Counted from the first letter of the stretch, positions 33,214 to 49,740 are shown. The stretch is DNA of 64,000 nucleotides from Jaapia argillacea MUCL 33604 (GCA_000697665.1 KL197715.1:681599-745598), one strand, 5' to 3'. Translations and numbers: made by a program. The notes: generated from the sequence alone by a model not told the origin.

Positions 33214-36200
33214 TCATTCGTCCGCTTTCGCAAAACTCAACGGCATGAATTGCTATTGCACATGATAACAAGAGAAAAATCAAAGGTCATCCGGTCAGCG
33301 CACGTTCAATTCCCGTCGGATAAATAACGTAAGATAAAACAACGTACCCTTCCACCAGCCTCGTAGTGCTTGCTGTTGGCTTCTACCCAATGCAGCCTCA
33401 GGGCGTGTAAGAAAGCAGACAAACCCTATATGTTTCAAATAGAATATCGGAGAATCAGCGCAATTCCGTGGACGACGGCGCATGAACACCACGACCATCC
33501 CTAAATTAGAATCACAGCGCGGAAGCGAAGCGGGAAAAATATCTCGGCCAACTCGAAGCAGTGCACCTCGAGGTAACGAGCCGATATGAAAAAAGGGGGA
33601 ACTCACCTCCATGATGCAAAGAATACTGATCGTCAAATTCAACCAGAGAGCAAACACTAGGACGAGCGCTATCATTCCCAAAATTCCCTCCATCCCAAGA
33701 ACCTTCTCAAGAGTCATAGTCCACAGCACCTCCGATAATTGCGCATGAGCGAGTGAAAGGGCCCACAACCGCAGATAGGAGGCAGTATGTGATATACACC
33801 CGAGACAGAACTCAATCGTGTGAATCACTTGGTGAACAATGACCTCGCTGAAGTCGTGTTGTTCCTGTATACATCAAAAAAGTGGAGTGAGATGAAAAGG
33901 TGTCAGTTATATCAAGACGATCCATCAACAGTAGTGAGAAGTGAGGCAAGAGAAGGAAAGGAATGGACGTACGTGCTCCTCATCCATCGATTCAACAATC
34001 GCCCTTCCGTTCCCTTCTTCCTCGCCCTCAAGCACCTCATCAGCATGGTCCCCATCCGCATGTATCCCAACATACCCCTGTCCCTGAATCTTCTTCATTT
34101 CCCTCCACTGCAAGTACGGCTTCGTAATGAGCAGCCACGGGACACAGATCCCCGCGGCGCCCAATAACACAGTTTGCACGAAGCTCTGACCTGCATACAA
34201 CTGAGTTTCAGGGTCTACCGTGCCGGGAGTAAGGAACATCGCGATCAACATGGTGAGAAGGGATGGAGGGGAGGTAGGCGAAGTCGTCCAATCGATCGAC
34301 CACTTGTACAAGATGCAAAGAACGAGGTAGCCGAAGATCGATTGGAGGAAGATCATCTGAGGGATGAAGTTTGTCCAAATATCGGAGTAGCGTTTGAAGC
34401 GAATATGGTTGGGAACTTGAAGGCATAGCGCGAAAGTCATCTGCCAATGAAACCATCAGTACCAAGCGAAAGTTGATTAATGGTCCCGGAAAACACCCAC
34501 ATGAATTACGCCCAAAACGATCGACATCTTCATCTTGTACGAGTTGGTAAACACCAACCCGTTCTCAGCACCATGCCAGCCAGGATCCAACCCAAATGGA
34601 TACGTATGTCCATTCGAGAAGGCGGCAATGGTATCCGTGCTATTGCCTCCTGGCGCTTCGGGCCAAGACCAGCCAGAATGCCATATATGCAAGGATTTAG
34701 AGAAGATGTCGTTATAGATGAGACCAGTGTACATGGAGAAGAGACCCATGAGCAAGATAATGTATCGGCCACTACGAAAAGTTATGGGTTTCAGTGTACC
34801 ATATTAGACGAGTGGAGATAGGTTGACTGACAAGAAGAACGTCCCGAAAATCTGCAAAGAAAAAAGGGAAGGTCAGTCTATCCAACTCGAAGCACCCAGC
34901 AGCAAAAAAAAACCCACCTCGCCAAGGTCAGAAGCAGCCAACTTTCTCTCAAACAAAATCATCCCCATCGCGGCCGTAAAGACGATCGCACCATGTCCAA
35001 TATCACCGAACATCACGGCAAACAAGAACGGGAATGTAATGGTTGCAAACAATCCCGGGTTCACCTCCTCATACGAAGCGATACCGTACGAATCCATGAT
35101 AGTCTGGAAACCTTCGGTGAATTTGTTGGTTCGAATGAATGTGGGGGGAGTTTTGTGTGTGCGCAGTTCATGCAGAATCGGTGGGACAGAGGTGCCGGAC
35201 TCTTCCTATAGTCATAATATGCGACGTCAACAAGACGGAAGACAGTGAAAGAAAAGCTGACGGAGAACGCACAGTAGCATGCCTGAGAGCCAACTGAATA
35301 GTCGTAATATCCCTTGAAGGACACCAACCCTCGGCAAGTAGCGTCTTTCGCCTCACATCATACTCGAAGAGGTTCATGGTCGTATAGATCATCTTCTCCT
35401 TCCTAACAACATCCTCCCAACCCCTGAGACCCTCCCCAATAACGACCAACTCCCCCCTTCTGCTGACCCCAGTATTGTACAATACCGCCTGCAAATCTTC
35501 CAGCCTTCCCATAACCTCTCTCAGACTATCAGCGCGCTTATCGGCGTTGGAGTCAATGGGGTATAAAGTGGCGCCCATCGATTCGGATACTTTGCGGATC
35601 TTGGAGAGGAGGGTTGAGCCATGGGCAAAGATAATGAAGACGTTCTTGCGAGTTTCTTCGCCGGTGGAGGGGTTGACGAAGGGCTCGGGGATATCGGTGT
35701 AGTTCATGTAGAGGTTGCCTCGGAGCACACGCCAGAGGACGCGTTCGAAGGTTTGCAGACGGGCACGGTCAATAGTGCCCGCTACGAATCTGGAAGATTA
35801 TGGTGAGAAAGGAAAAGCGCATAGGTGTGAGGGGCACCTACTCCAGATCAAATTGGACAGAAGTGCTCGAGTATTGGTTCTCGCGGTCAGCATGCTGGAG
35901 AAGGGGAGCAGAACTCTCATCGAACGATGTCCTGATGTCAGTTTCGTGCGTTTGAGCCTATAAGTGACTAGCGTTAGCACTATATCCAATCGACGGACAT
36001 GCAAATCACTTACCCTTTCGAAGAAGACAGCGGTCTCCCTTAGGACATGCTTTGCCTCAATGAGCTCTCTCATCCGCTCACTCAAGGTCTCGTAACTCTC
36101 GTTCATCTGCGTCAACCTCGCTTCGTGTTCAGTCAACTTGACATCCAACTCGTCAATCGTCTGCGCAGCACGGGGTCCGACAGTGATGAGAGGAGCCGAG

Positions 36201-36598
36201 TCGTATAGGGGTCGAATGGGAACGACATCCTTCTCCTTCTCAATCTGAGAGGCAAAAAAGCGGACGCGACGCGCCATTTCGTCGATACGACGGATTTCAC
36301 CAACGAATGAGCGCTGGAAGGGGTTGACATTGGGGTTTAACTGTCAAGTTTGGTTGGGTTAGTTGGACACGAAAGGCTGATGGGGACTCGACATACATCC
36401 TTGAACTCGACATTTCCGAGTTCTCCGAGTTCAGCGACAGCATCGTGAGCGACCTCGGTGGGTATGAAGAGTTGCACCAGGCTCATCTGCTCCGAGCCTG
36501 CGCCAGAAATCAACCAACATCAGACTCGTCAAGCGATCAAAAGCTGGCAAATTCAGAGAGATCAACGTACGGAACGGAGAGGGGTAATCGTCCCCCAT
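33214..36598 (-). CDS. VPH1: V-type ATPase subunit a (Vph1/Stv1)
   Basis: The V0 subunit a provides the half-channels for proton flow in the vacuolar/Golgi proton pump. The first exon encodes MGDDYPSPF (ATG 36596-36598) and splices to [20 protein letters not shown]. The cytosolic half shows [20 protein letters not shown], coiled coil, and [15 protein letters not shown]. The membrane half begins at [19 protein letters not shown], then [38 protein letters not shown], and [20 protein letters not shown] with the essential arginine ([11 protein letters not shown]). The C-terminal exon joins HYEAGG-R to [12 protein letters not shown]. About ten introns fit. Only one isoform is visible here, so Vph1 versus Stv1 type cannot be separated from sequence alone. 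Confidence 0.95.
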
Positions 36599-37492
36599 AT
36601 TTCAGGCAGCAGTAAAGTTAGAATCAGAAAGAAGGGGAAGGGATATGAAGAAATTAGTTGGATGGTGGCAGCGTCACTCGGCCCAGGAGCGAAGTCAAAG
36701 TCCGCAGCGTCCGAAACAATGCCGGTTGTGTCCGGTCATTGTTCCGATAGACCGGTCCATGCACCGACGTCTCCGAGGGACTATGCGTCCACAACTTCAA
36801 GTCTCGATATTGACAATGACTGGCGCTTAGCAGTGTCTTATAATGCAACACAATGTGCTCGCCGCAGATGCTCTGTGCAACTTAGAACCTGGGTTTGACT
36901 CCCGAATATCCGCTTTTCTTCTCTCTGGAGCCATAGGCGCATATCAAAATTTGCCTTGTCAAAGCTTCATTCAACCCCATGAATCATGAAGTGCAACCAC
37001 AAGAACACTGCCCTTGCCTATTACCGGAAGGATGGGTTTACCTCGGTCTATTCGCGTTGTTGTCTTCATGGAATCCAGTAAACTCCGCTTACCACCCTTG
37101 CTTTTCGTACCGAACGGCACCGGGCAGGGTCACCGACCACCCTCAAATCTTCCAGCATGTGGAGCCAGTATTATCCTTCGGTGCTCTGTTAGAGCTGCAC
37201 CGGCATATCCTAGGGAGGACCCCTCGATCAAAAGAACCATCGGAGCCTGCTATTCCCCAAATGCTATGCCAACCTTCCTCACCGATGGATATAACGCTAC
37301 CTCTTCTTAGTGCTTGCTTGATCCCCGGCTACCGAGTAACAAAAGACGGTTGACATCTTCTATTCCATCGATGATCTATCAGCTCACCTGGCTCACCTGA
37401 GGGGTCAGAGCGGAGAAGTGCAAGTACTGTGTATATAAGGCCTGGTTATCAGGAAGACATTTTGACATCCCAACCCATCTGCTCTGATCAAC
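36599..37492. other. Divergent intergenic region
   Basis: Shared upstream region of the V-ATPase gene (minus) and the periplasmic-binding-like gene (plus). A 124-codon open frame (36979-37353, plus) has no family features. A TATA box is listed separately. Confidence 0.45.
37431..37440 (+). promoter_or_regulatory. TATA box of the periplasmic-binding-like gene
   Basis: GTATATAAGG, a strong TATA match, about 55 bases before ATG 37493. Confidence 0.55.
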
Positions 37493-38832
37493 ATGCCTCA
37501 TTCCTCCAGACATTACAACCCCAACCATGAAGGACACAAAACGGACCACAGTCTGCAACATCACCACCAGTAAGTCCATATCCTATGTGTCGTCTGAAGT
37601 CACCAGAGGCTAATCTGATACCAGCGTCCCAAAAACTATCCCCCACGACGTCCCAGGATCGGGCGGGATCAAAGTCCCCGATGGGCTCTACGTCGGCGCC
37701 GGCATATCGACAGCAGCTGCTGGACTCGCCCCACAAGCCGTCTATAATGGTGGTTATACCGGCGCTACCGATATCTACATCCGCATTGCCAATGGTGGTG
37801 CTGGACAGTCTGGGTTGATAGGAGCTTGGGCCGACGCTTTCATCCAGTACAGCGTCGGCAAAGGTCACGCTCCGTTCCTCGTACGCCCAAGCCTCCTCTT
37901 GTCATTGGAAGTATTGACGCGAATCGGTGTCATGGTAGATTGCATGGTATCTAGGTGATACCACGGAGAGTCTGGGATTGATCGAAGCTGGTGAAGTTGA
38001 TATCGCAGTCACGTATAACGAGGCTGCGGAATTGCAATCGATCAATAGTGGCGCATCTTCGAAGAGAGTATACGGATTTCGCGTGAGTTTCGTGACTTCA
38101 TCTGCAAACAATAAAACATTTCACTCATTCAATGCTTTTCAGGATCATTTCTTGATTGTCGGGCCCAAGTCGAACCCAGCTGGACTTGATGGGAGCACGG
38201 ATACTGCACTTCAGATGTGTAACAAGATCGTTTCATCCGGGAACAAAGACGTCGTTGTAAGTGTCTCGAGATGGTGCGACAGGAATCCGTCTTGATTACT
38301 CCCACACAGACACCCCCAGACCCCAGCATCCGCCCTCCAACGCGTTTCCTATCCCGATATGACAAGAGCGCAACCAACATCAAAGAGAGCCAGTTATTCA
38401 TCACGATCGGCCAGGTATGTCTATCCTCTCCTCCCTTCTTCACAACCCTAACGTTCTTGAATCATCTAGGTACCTTGGGCACTAGCTTATTCAAAATGGT
38501 ACCACCAATACCCACAATTCCCTCTCCAGGCCCTCAAAGCTGCCTCAGTCCTCGACGAATACACCCTTACCGATCGCGGCACCCTGCTATCCTCCCCTCC
38601 ATCCGTCACCTCAGCTCTAGTCATCTACAAAGCCGGCGGAGATGAACAACCGGACGATATACTATTAAACCCGGCTCATGTGTTGTTGGGTGCGAAGAAG
38701 TTGGAAGCAAAGTATACAAGTATTTGTGATCAGTTTATGGATTGGGTCGTGATGAAGGACGGGGGACAGAAGGTGATTAGGGAGTTCGTGAAGAATGGGG
38801 AGGTTTTGTATTCCGAGGCGCCGAGCAGTTGA
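37493..38832 (+). CDS. Tungstate-binding-like periplasmic-binding-fold protein
   Basis: The protein matches the fungal branch of PBP-like proteins related to bacterial tungstate/molybdate ABC-transporter binding components. After a His-rich N-terminus (HHH at the first exon junction) it reads IRIANGGAGQSGLIGAWADA, IAWYLGDTTESLGLIEAGEV, DIAVTYNEAAELQSINSG, VYGFRDHFLIVGPKSNPAGL, RFLSRYDKSATNIKESQLF, QVPWALAYSKWYHQYPQFPL and LDEYTLTDRGTLLSSPPSV. The introns (five) are clean; the one before IAWYLGD uses acceptor ATGGTAG. Stop 38830-38832. I see no signal peptide on the present start, so it may be cytosolic, or an upstream exon may be missing. No permease or ATPase partner gene is nearby. Bacterial origin by ancient transfer is plausible for the family. 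The ligand is inferred from family naming only. Confidence 0.82.
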
Positions 38833-39216
38833 AATTGTTGTGCTCGTTGAGGCTACGTTGTACGATAGAGAAGTGTGTAGAGCCCTTTGGCTCGCCCAAG
38901 TTCAAGGTCCTAATTTTGTTGCTACGGCTGTGGTAAATGTATCTTGACTCATCACTAGTTCACTCATCGCCATCTATGGCAAGCTTGGAATGGAAAGTCA
39001 TTCGGGAGCAGCGATCCCCTTCACAGTGGTGAATCCCTTTCGAAGGGATTATTTTGAAGGTAACTCGGAACCAAAGGGTGTACTTCATGGGTGCTTGGCA
39101 ACGGACGATGATCGGGCAGGCAGGATAAGATAGATTTCAATCATCAAACTCGCCAACGTCAGTGCATACATCACCTTCAACGAGATTCTACCGGCCAAAT
39201 CGTGTTCACCAGAAAT
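38833..39216. other. Convergent 3' spacer with a small hairpin
   Basis: An 8-bp stem with a 3-base loop, AATCCCTT-TCG-AAGGGATT, lies at 39032-39050. No gene seen. Confidence 0.5.
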
Positions 39217-43295
<4,079 letters not shown>

Positions 43296-44537
43296 ATGGA
43301 GAAGCTAGAGGCGCTATCTTCGATATCCAGGGTTTGTCGTCGATCGATATTTGACGAAAATGCCAGTCTCATGCATGCCATAGTTGAGCGATCATGTCAT
43401 CAGGATTCTAGGCCAGGTGAGCGTCGACAAGGTCTTCCTACCTCTGGACATCATTCAGATATGCCGTTTTGGATTGTCAGAATCCAGGGAAGTTCACTTT
43501 ACAAGGTGAGTTCGCCGTCGAGTCTTCTGCTCTTCCTGACATACAGTCACACCGAAGGAACGAACACCTACCTGGTTGGCTCTCAAAACCCCTACGCCCT
43601 CATTGACACAGGCCAAGGCCTTCCAGAATACGTCCCCGTTCTCGAATCCGCCTTGAAAGACCCCGACATCGCAAGTCCCTCCAATCCAGATGAGCCAGAC
43701 CTTTCAGATATTGTGATCACACACAGACATCATGATCACTGTGGGGGCCTCCCATCTGTGTTGGGCCTATTGAGGAAGTTGTGGAACGAAAGGCATCCTC
43801 AGAGAGTAGGAAGATCGACGTTTAGGCCTCCGAAAATCCACAAGTTCCCCCTCCCTCCATCATACTCAGACGCCCACTTGCAATCTGTCGTTGATTCCTT
43901 GGAGGCGGGGTCTTACGAACCCGACCCGACCGGCTCTCCTTTCTATGACCTTCTCGACAACCAACTTTTACCTACCACTGCTTCACCTTCTTCGGCCGAG
44001 TCTGCACTCCACGTCCTCCATACGCCAGGCCACACACCTGACTCCATCTGCCTTTACTTCCCGCCCGACAAAGCTCTTTTTACTGCGGATACTGTCCTTG
44101 GTCAAGGGACAGCCGTATTCGAGGATTTGACGGCGTATCTCTCGAGTTTGCGCAAGATGCTAACCTTCTCACCTAACGGGCCTTCGCCTGATACACACAC
44201 AAACGGCATTCCCCCATACACTACCATCTACCCGGGCCACGGCCCCGTCCTGAAAAACGGCCCTCAAACAATCTCAACATACATCAATCATCGCCTCGAG
44301 AGAGAATCCCAAATCATCGCAGTCCTTCGTAATCCTCCTCCCGCATCTGCCACGGGTGAGGTTGCGTGGACGCCGTGGACGATCGTGAAGACAGTCTACT
44401 CGGCTTATCCTGAACCGTTATGGGCACCGGCCGCTCACAGCGTCGAGTTACATTTGAAGAAGTTGGAGGTGGATGGGAGGGTTCGTAAGATTGGGTCTGG
44501 TGAAGGCAGGGATGCGGGTTGGATATTGGTTGAGTGA
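43296..44537 (+). CDS. LACTB2-like metallo-beta-lactamase-fold hydrolase
   Basis: Metallo-beta-lactamase-fold hydrolase of the LACTB2/GloB group; human LACTB2 is a mitochondrial endoribonuclease, while fungal relatives include thioesterases next to polyketide synthases. The start MEKLEALSSISR (ATG 43296) is followed by an intron and then YAVLDCQNPGKFTLQ. A second intron (about 43506-43557) joins to GTNTYLVGSQNPYALIDTGQ. The zinc ligands are in THRHHDHCGG, in VLHTPGHTPDS, at FTADTVLGQGTAVFEDL and in IYPGHGPVL. The C-terminal winged-helix-like part (PWTIVKTVYSAYPEPLWAPA) completes the family layout. The first intron's donor is GTTTGT near 43332; its acceptor, near 43462, is less sure. No polyketide synthase is nearby, so the RNase/housekeeping type is more likely. 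Confidence 0.85.
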   Translation: MEKLEALSSISRVCRRSIFDENASLMHAIVERSCHQDSRPGERRQGLPTSGHHSDMPFWIVRIQGSSLYKVSSPSSLLLFLTYSHTEGTNTYLVGSQNPYALIDTGQGLPEYVPVLESALKDPDIASPSNPDEPDLSDIVITHRHHDHCGGLPSVLGLLRKLWNERHPQRVGRSTFRPPKIHKFPLPPSYSDAHLQSVVDSLEAGSYEPDPTGSPFYDLLDNQLLPTTASPSSAESALHVLHTPGHTPDSICLYFPPDKALFTADTVLGQGTAVFEDLTAYLSSLRKMLTFSPNGPSPDTHTNGIPPYTTIYPGHGPVLKNGPQTISTYINHRLERESQIIAVLRNPPPASATGEVAWTPWTIVKTVYSAYPEPLWAPAAHSVELHLKKLEVDGRVRKIGSGEGRDAGWILVE

Positions 44538-44933
44538 CCACCCGGAGGGGATGAGGTTCTGGGTATTCATTGAGCTCATCTGTAGTTTGGGAGAAGTGTA
44601 CGATATTGCGCTGCATTAGAAGTGCCTGAAGCCATGCATCGGTATCATCCAACGTCGCAGATCGCATTTGCGTGGCAGACATTTTCCGTTCAACCCAATT
44701 ATTACTTCTCTCTCTCCCGACAGCAGGATGACAGGAGAACGTTGCTTGGTCATAGCGAAATGTGCACGTTCACGTGTAGATCGAGAGCCCCGAGAGGAAG
44801 GAACACTATCCTCCTCGCCGTGAATCCATCCAAATGCCAGAAGTACAACAAGATGCTGCATGTAGATAGCGTAAACGAGGACGTAGTAGAGAGCAAAAAC
44901 GGCAAACACATCGTATTCTCATCGGGACATTCA
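44538..44933. other. Convergent 3' spacer
   Basis: Between the 3' ends of the LACTB2-like and ITFG1-like genes; only short frames without family features. Confidence 0.5.
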
Positions 44934-47734
44934 TCATAGCGCATCGAAATTAATATGATGCGAAGCCCTCCTCCTCTCCAACTCGTCTTCTCTCTAAAAA
45001 CCCACCCAACCCAAAACAAGTCAGTATCCAACTCAACATTTCAAGCACCAAATACGGAATCAAAGAAACCCACCTTCTCATTCAAATGCAAAACGATCAC
45101 GATAACCCCAAGGACGATGGTAGCAACCACAACCGTGACCGTAACCCAAGGAATCCATTCTCCAGGCCTCAAATACAATTCCCTCCTCCACACCCCTCCC
45201 TTCTCACCCCCGCCGGGAGGCATGATAACCACTTTCGAATTCGGGATCACTCCCTCCATGTTGATAAAGTGTTGATCCTCATCAGATGAAGATGTCGGGG
45301 ACGTTTGGGATGGATGTTTGAGGGTTGAGCCGACGAAGAGGTTCTCAATGTAATTGTTCGTGCGCCCGAGCCCGAAGTAGGAATAGGGAGTTAGAAGGGA
45401 TTGGTAGGCCGTCTGAGGAAGTTGTGGGACTGTAGGGAGGTTGAGCATGAGCACATATTGAGCCGACGAGCTAGAGAACAAAGGTCAAAGGTAGCTTTGG
45501 TGGACGGACCTTGAGCAGCAGAACGTCGACCTGAAGTGTCGAGGACGGTGTATTTGTATGTCGCTCCTGAATAACTCACGCCGTATGGCTGAGAGACGTG
45601 TAAATTTTCATCCCATTCAATACGACTAGCGACCTACGTGATATCGTTCACTTCCATTTGGAGTCGTACACCACCCTCCAGCACACGCGCTATTCAAAAC
45701 TACGACAGCAATCAGCGCAGATCCCTAACGACGAGAGCAAAAATGACATACCAATCGCTTTCAAGAAGAAAGCATCGTAGTAAAAGTTGTTCTGCACAAA
45801 CAGAATCGTTCCTTCTCCCTGTTTCCCAGAACGTTGTACCATAATATCCAACGTGCCCTAACACGATGCTCATCAGCTTCCAACGTAGTTCATCCTACGC
45901 CGATGAAGGAACATGATACCACTTACATCTTCATCCATATCCAAGAACGTAACCCCTCTCGCATCCCTAATATTATTCAAAGTGTCCACGCCCTTCCTAA
46001 CAACCTTCCATCCCCTCTTCCCCTTCCCATCTTTCCCACACCCAACCACCCCAACAGCACAAGGCACCGAACTAACCAGCTTCGGTGTAAAGTCCTGACC
46101 GGAACTGATGATAGGCACAAGGTCTGGGAAACCATCCAAGTCGACATCTCCGAATTTGAGGGGAAGAGGGAGGGGAGGGTTGTGTGTTGTATCGCGTACG
46201 AGGAGAGAAGAGGAAGGGAAGAGGTCGGTTATTGGGAATCTGACAAAGGCCTAGTCATTTGCCCAGGGGTGAATTGAGCTCAAGTGGTAATGAGAGGAAG
46301 GGGGGCAACCCACATCGTTATCACTGCTCGCAGTGAGATCAAACTTGAAATCTGGATCTACGGTGCAGAGTTGTTCAGGTGGTCGACAAATTCGTTTACC
46401 ATTCTTGCCCACACTAGGAGCAGTCGCAGATGTGCACAATGGGAGCTGCTGGTTGTAGGCAATATTGATGTAGCAGTTCTGGCCTACGCCCGTTGATGCG
46501 GATACGGAAGAACAAGTGGAGAAAATCATGTCAATTGTGCCATCCCTATCTGTTGATCAGGTGGGTTTAGATTCAATGTAAGGTACAGAGGAGGAGGGGA
46601 GGCATACCGATATCTGCGAAGGATATTGATTGGACACCACGGGGAAGATGGGTTTGTTGGGCTAATGCGAAACCGGAGTCTTTCTGGTTCACCCAGATCT
46701 GGAAATATTTGTCGGTGGTGGTTTCGTCGCATAAGAGGAAAATATCTGGAAGAACTTTCAGAAAGGGCAAGAAGGATAAGTGGAGAGGAAAGCGAACCGG
46801 AAAGACAATCCCCATTCAGGTCTACCATGGCGTTACTATGCGGGTTAGATATGGTACATTGTGCGCCGGTGAACGGTGCATCTACACTACGCAAGGTGTC
46901 AGTTCTTGAGGAAAAATCCGAGACATAATGTGGGACACACATGTCGAATATTGGAGAGTTAGATCGTGATGCATTCCATACATTCTGCCACACTTGGAAA
47001 GGGTCGGTTCTACTTGAGGAGGAGGAAGGGGTCATGCCAATAAGGTCAATCTTCATGTCGCCGTTGGAGTCAAAGGGGATGGGTTGGGAAAGTGAGGATG
47101 TGGGGAGGGATATTGGGTTGAAATCTGGTTGGTGGAGTCAATATCACATAGGTGGGTGCTATCCGATCAAGGAGAGGGCGTACCGAAACCTCCTTCAGGA
47201 GAAGCGAGGTACATGTACATGGCCAATTGCCGGGATGCCTGGCCTTGACTCATCACCAACAAGTCTAGTTTACCATCCTGGGTGAAGTCTCCTGGTACGA
47301 CGTTGTATACATGTCCAGGATGACGGAAGGAAGCTGATTGCTTGAATATGAAGTCATCTTTGGATTTGTTCAGTAGGATTTGTACCCCAATAGAAGAGGC
47401 ACTTACCGTGGTTCCACAGGTATACGGACAGCGTCTGTTCATCAGAGCCTAATGATAATAAATCAAGGCTATCGTATCAAGCCAGTCAAGCTGAGTTCGC
47501 CTTGCGATGTTACACGGAAACTCACAACTGGTCCCCATTGAAGTCCCCAAACGCAATGACTCTCCCCTCTACATCCACTCCCATAGACCCCGCTCCTATT
47601 AACGCATTCCCCTTGAATCGTTTTGGTGGAAAAGGCCATATCGAAGCGACTGGAGAAACCTGAACCAAGGCAATGCTGAACAGTGCCAACCAAGAACACA
47701 TATGCCGCGTTCTACTTTCCCTACGGACCATCAT
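44934..47734 (-). CDS. ITFG1/TIP-like FG-GAP integrin-alpha-fold membrane protein
   Basis: Homologue of T-cell immunomodulatory protein (ITFG1), a type I membrane protein with FG-GAP beta-propeller repeats. The N-terminus has a signal peptide (MCSWLALFSIALVQVSPVAS; first ATG 47732-47734 gives a longer n-region). FG-GAP/Ca-binding loops are FGDFNGDQFLDLL, VVPGDFTQDGKLDLLVM and SNGDMKIDLIGMT, with DRDGTIDMIFS after the spliced junction near 46530 and DLDGFPDLVPIIS at 46100. The C-terminal region has the GRTNNYIENLFVG motif typical of the family, a membrane span (WVTVTVVVATIVLGVIVIVL), and a short tail KREDELERRR...INFDAL ending at 44934-44936. About ten introns. In animals the protein binds AAA ATPases and cadherin; the fungal role is not known. 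Confidence 0.87.
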
Positions 47735-47996
47735 GAGGCTGTTGTCGGCATCCAAGATTTATGAGGTTAGTTCCTAGTCGACGCCCCAGTTCGCAAGGAG
47801 AAAAGTGTCAACGGTGTTGAAGAATTGCCGCAGCGTGTGGCTGTGGTGCAAGGCAGGCTGTTAGTGACAGGACCAACGTCAGACTTGGACTCTTTCGGCT
47901 GTGTTCGTTTATCATGCCTATAAATCATTTCATCCTGCGTTCCTTGGCTTATACCACTCGGATACCCCTCAACAACACCTTCTGCATCGAGAATCA
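47735..47996. promoter_or_regulatory. Short divergent promoter with TATA box
   Basis: 262 bases separate the ATGs of the ITFG1-like (minus) and spartin-like (plus) genes. CTATAAAT at 47919-47926 is about 70 bases before the plus-strand ATG. Shared control of the pair is possible. Confidence 0.5.
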
Positions 47997-49576
47997 ATGG
48001 TCTTCGTCCAACCCGATGCCTTTGTCCTGCTCAGTCTCCCCAATGCCACCATCAGATCCGGGTCGGGCTCTTGGACTGGGACTTTGAATGTAGAATGCGT
48101 CACGATCATCCTCCAAGACGCTTCCTCTGGCCGTGAAGTCTATTTAATCTTCCACTTGGACGCCTTCGAAGCGCCCATCGACCCAACTAGACCGATCTCC
48201 TTGTCGTGCTCGGCGAAAGGTCGTGTTTATACCTTTGGCGCAGGCGATGGAACCTACTCCAATTCGGCCGATATCGTCATCAGTTTCCCCAATCCTCGAA
48301 CGAACGAGTCCCATCTCCTGGAAGACTTTGAAACCTTCGATAGCGTCCTTACTCAATACGCAGACGACTTTAGGAAACCTAAAGCTATGGAAACCTCGAC
48401 GATGGGTGACAAGAAGGTGATGAACGAGAAGGAAGATTTTCGAGGGCAGTTGGTCCTTATGGACCAGGATAATGGGGAGATTGTTGGAGAACTCGATCGG
48501 AAGCTCCGAGTTCGCGAAGATCCATCATTAGGAGAGAACGGTCGAGAGAATGAAGCTGTTCTCATCGAGCTCCCCGATGAAGACGGAGAACTCCTTGCCC
48601 AAGATGTATTCGTGCGTGCGATACCACCAGGCGAGGAGAACTGGATGACGACGGGTGCCTCATACGTCAGGTGTGCAGACCTCTAATCATTGATATATTA
48701 GTTGAATCTCATGTTCCCTCCCCTAGCTACGCCATCTCAGCAGGAACCAACCTCTTCCTCAGCGGTCTCACCACAGCATCAAACTACTACATCTCCAACT
48801 CCTCCCCCTCCCAACCATCTACCTCCACCAACCCAAACGAGCCAGCCAAGCCTCCCCTTCCCGTCGTCTTCCTCACATCCGCCAGCACACGTAAAGGTCT
48901 CCAACAAGTCCACGCAGCGAGCGGACAAGCTGTCAAGATCAGCCAGAAGACCATCAGCCTCGTCGAGAGTATGATCTCACGAGCTGTTGGTGGAGTAGGT
49001 AGCAACGCTGGAAAGGGAAAACAAGCCCCTTCTTCCTCTTCCACGTTAGGAGCGCCTTCGAAACCTGCGCTCCCTCCCCGTCGATCACCTTCCCCAACAC
49101 CGCCTGCTTATACAGCCGAGAAACCACGCCTACCCCCTCGGCCATCGACCGACTCCATTCCCACTACCTCTTCGCCTCCACCTCAAGATGCGACAACGAC
49201 ATTAAGTACCAAAGATCGGATCATACTTTCCGCCAGCCTTATCCTGTCGACTATCGATAGCTCAACCAGGCAAATATTAGACGTCGGTACCGAGAACGTT
49301 GGTAGGATAATGGGTCATAAGTGAGTCTTTTCGTACTTAATCCCTTAGCCTCGACGCTAACACGAGGCCTTTCATCACAGGTACGGACCCGAGGCGGAGG
49401 CCAATACCAAGTTGCTGATGCACACCGGCCGGAACGTTGTCCTCGTTTATATTGATATGCGAGGTATGGGTCGGAGAGCGTTAGTGAAGAAAGCAGGGAA
49501 GGAATTCGTTAAAGGAAGGGTTTCGTCGAGGAAATCGGGTGGTGGGTCGGTTGATCAAGGTCGGCCAAAGAACTAG
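47997..49576 (+). CDS. Senescence/spartin-domain protein
   Basis: The protein has a C-terminal senescence domain as in spartin and plant ERD7, which bind lipid droplets and membranes. The N-terminal part (FVQPDAFVLLSLPNATIRSG, VYLIFHLDAFEAPIDPTRP) is a beta-rich PH-like region. A charged linker and one intron (about 48669-48725) follow, then SYAISAGTNLFLSGLTTASN, KGLQQVHAASGQAVKISQKT, SLVESMISRAVGG, a Pro/Ser-rich insertion, ILSASLILSTIDSSTRQIL, DVGTENVGRIMGHKYGPEAE and a last exon with VVLVYIDMRGMGRRALVKKA. The Gly/Ala-rich amphipathic stretches match the domain. Start ATG 47997; stop 49574-49576. No MIT domain is evident. Confidence 0.83.
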
Positions 49577-49740
49577 TTTCTAATGGCCTTTGGACGTTGT
49601 AGAATGGACCATGTGTTGGTGTGCTGCATGTAGGATTCGTACGGATTGTTGACTGGATATACGCAGAAGTCCCTTCGTTCTTATTTCAACTTCGAGTATT
49701 CAAAACTCGTTACCGATTCTCCCCAAATACGATCATGGAT

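Noticed and set aside
36979-37353. 124-codon open frame upstream of the periplasmic-binding-like gene
   Set aside because: Composition is random-looking, there are no splice partners, and it sits in a promoter region.
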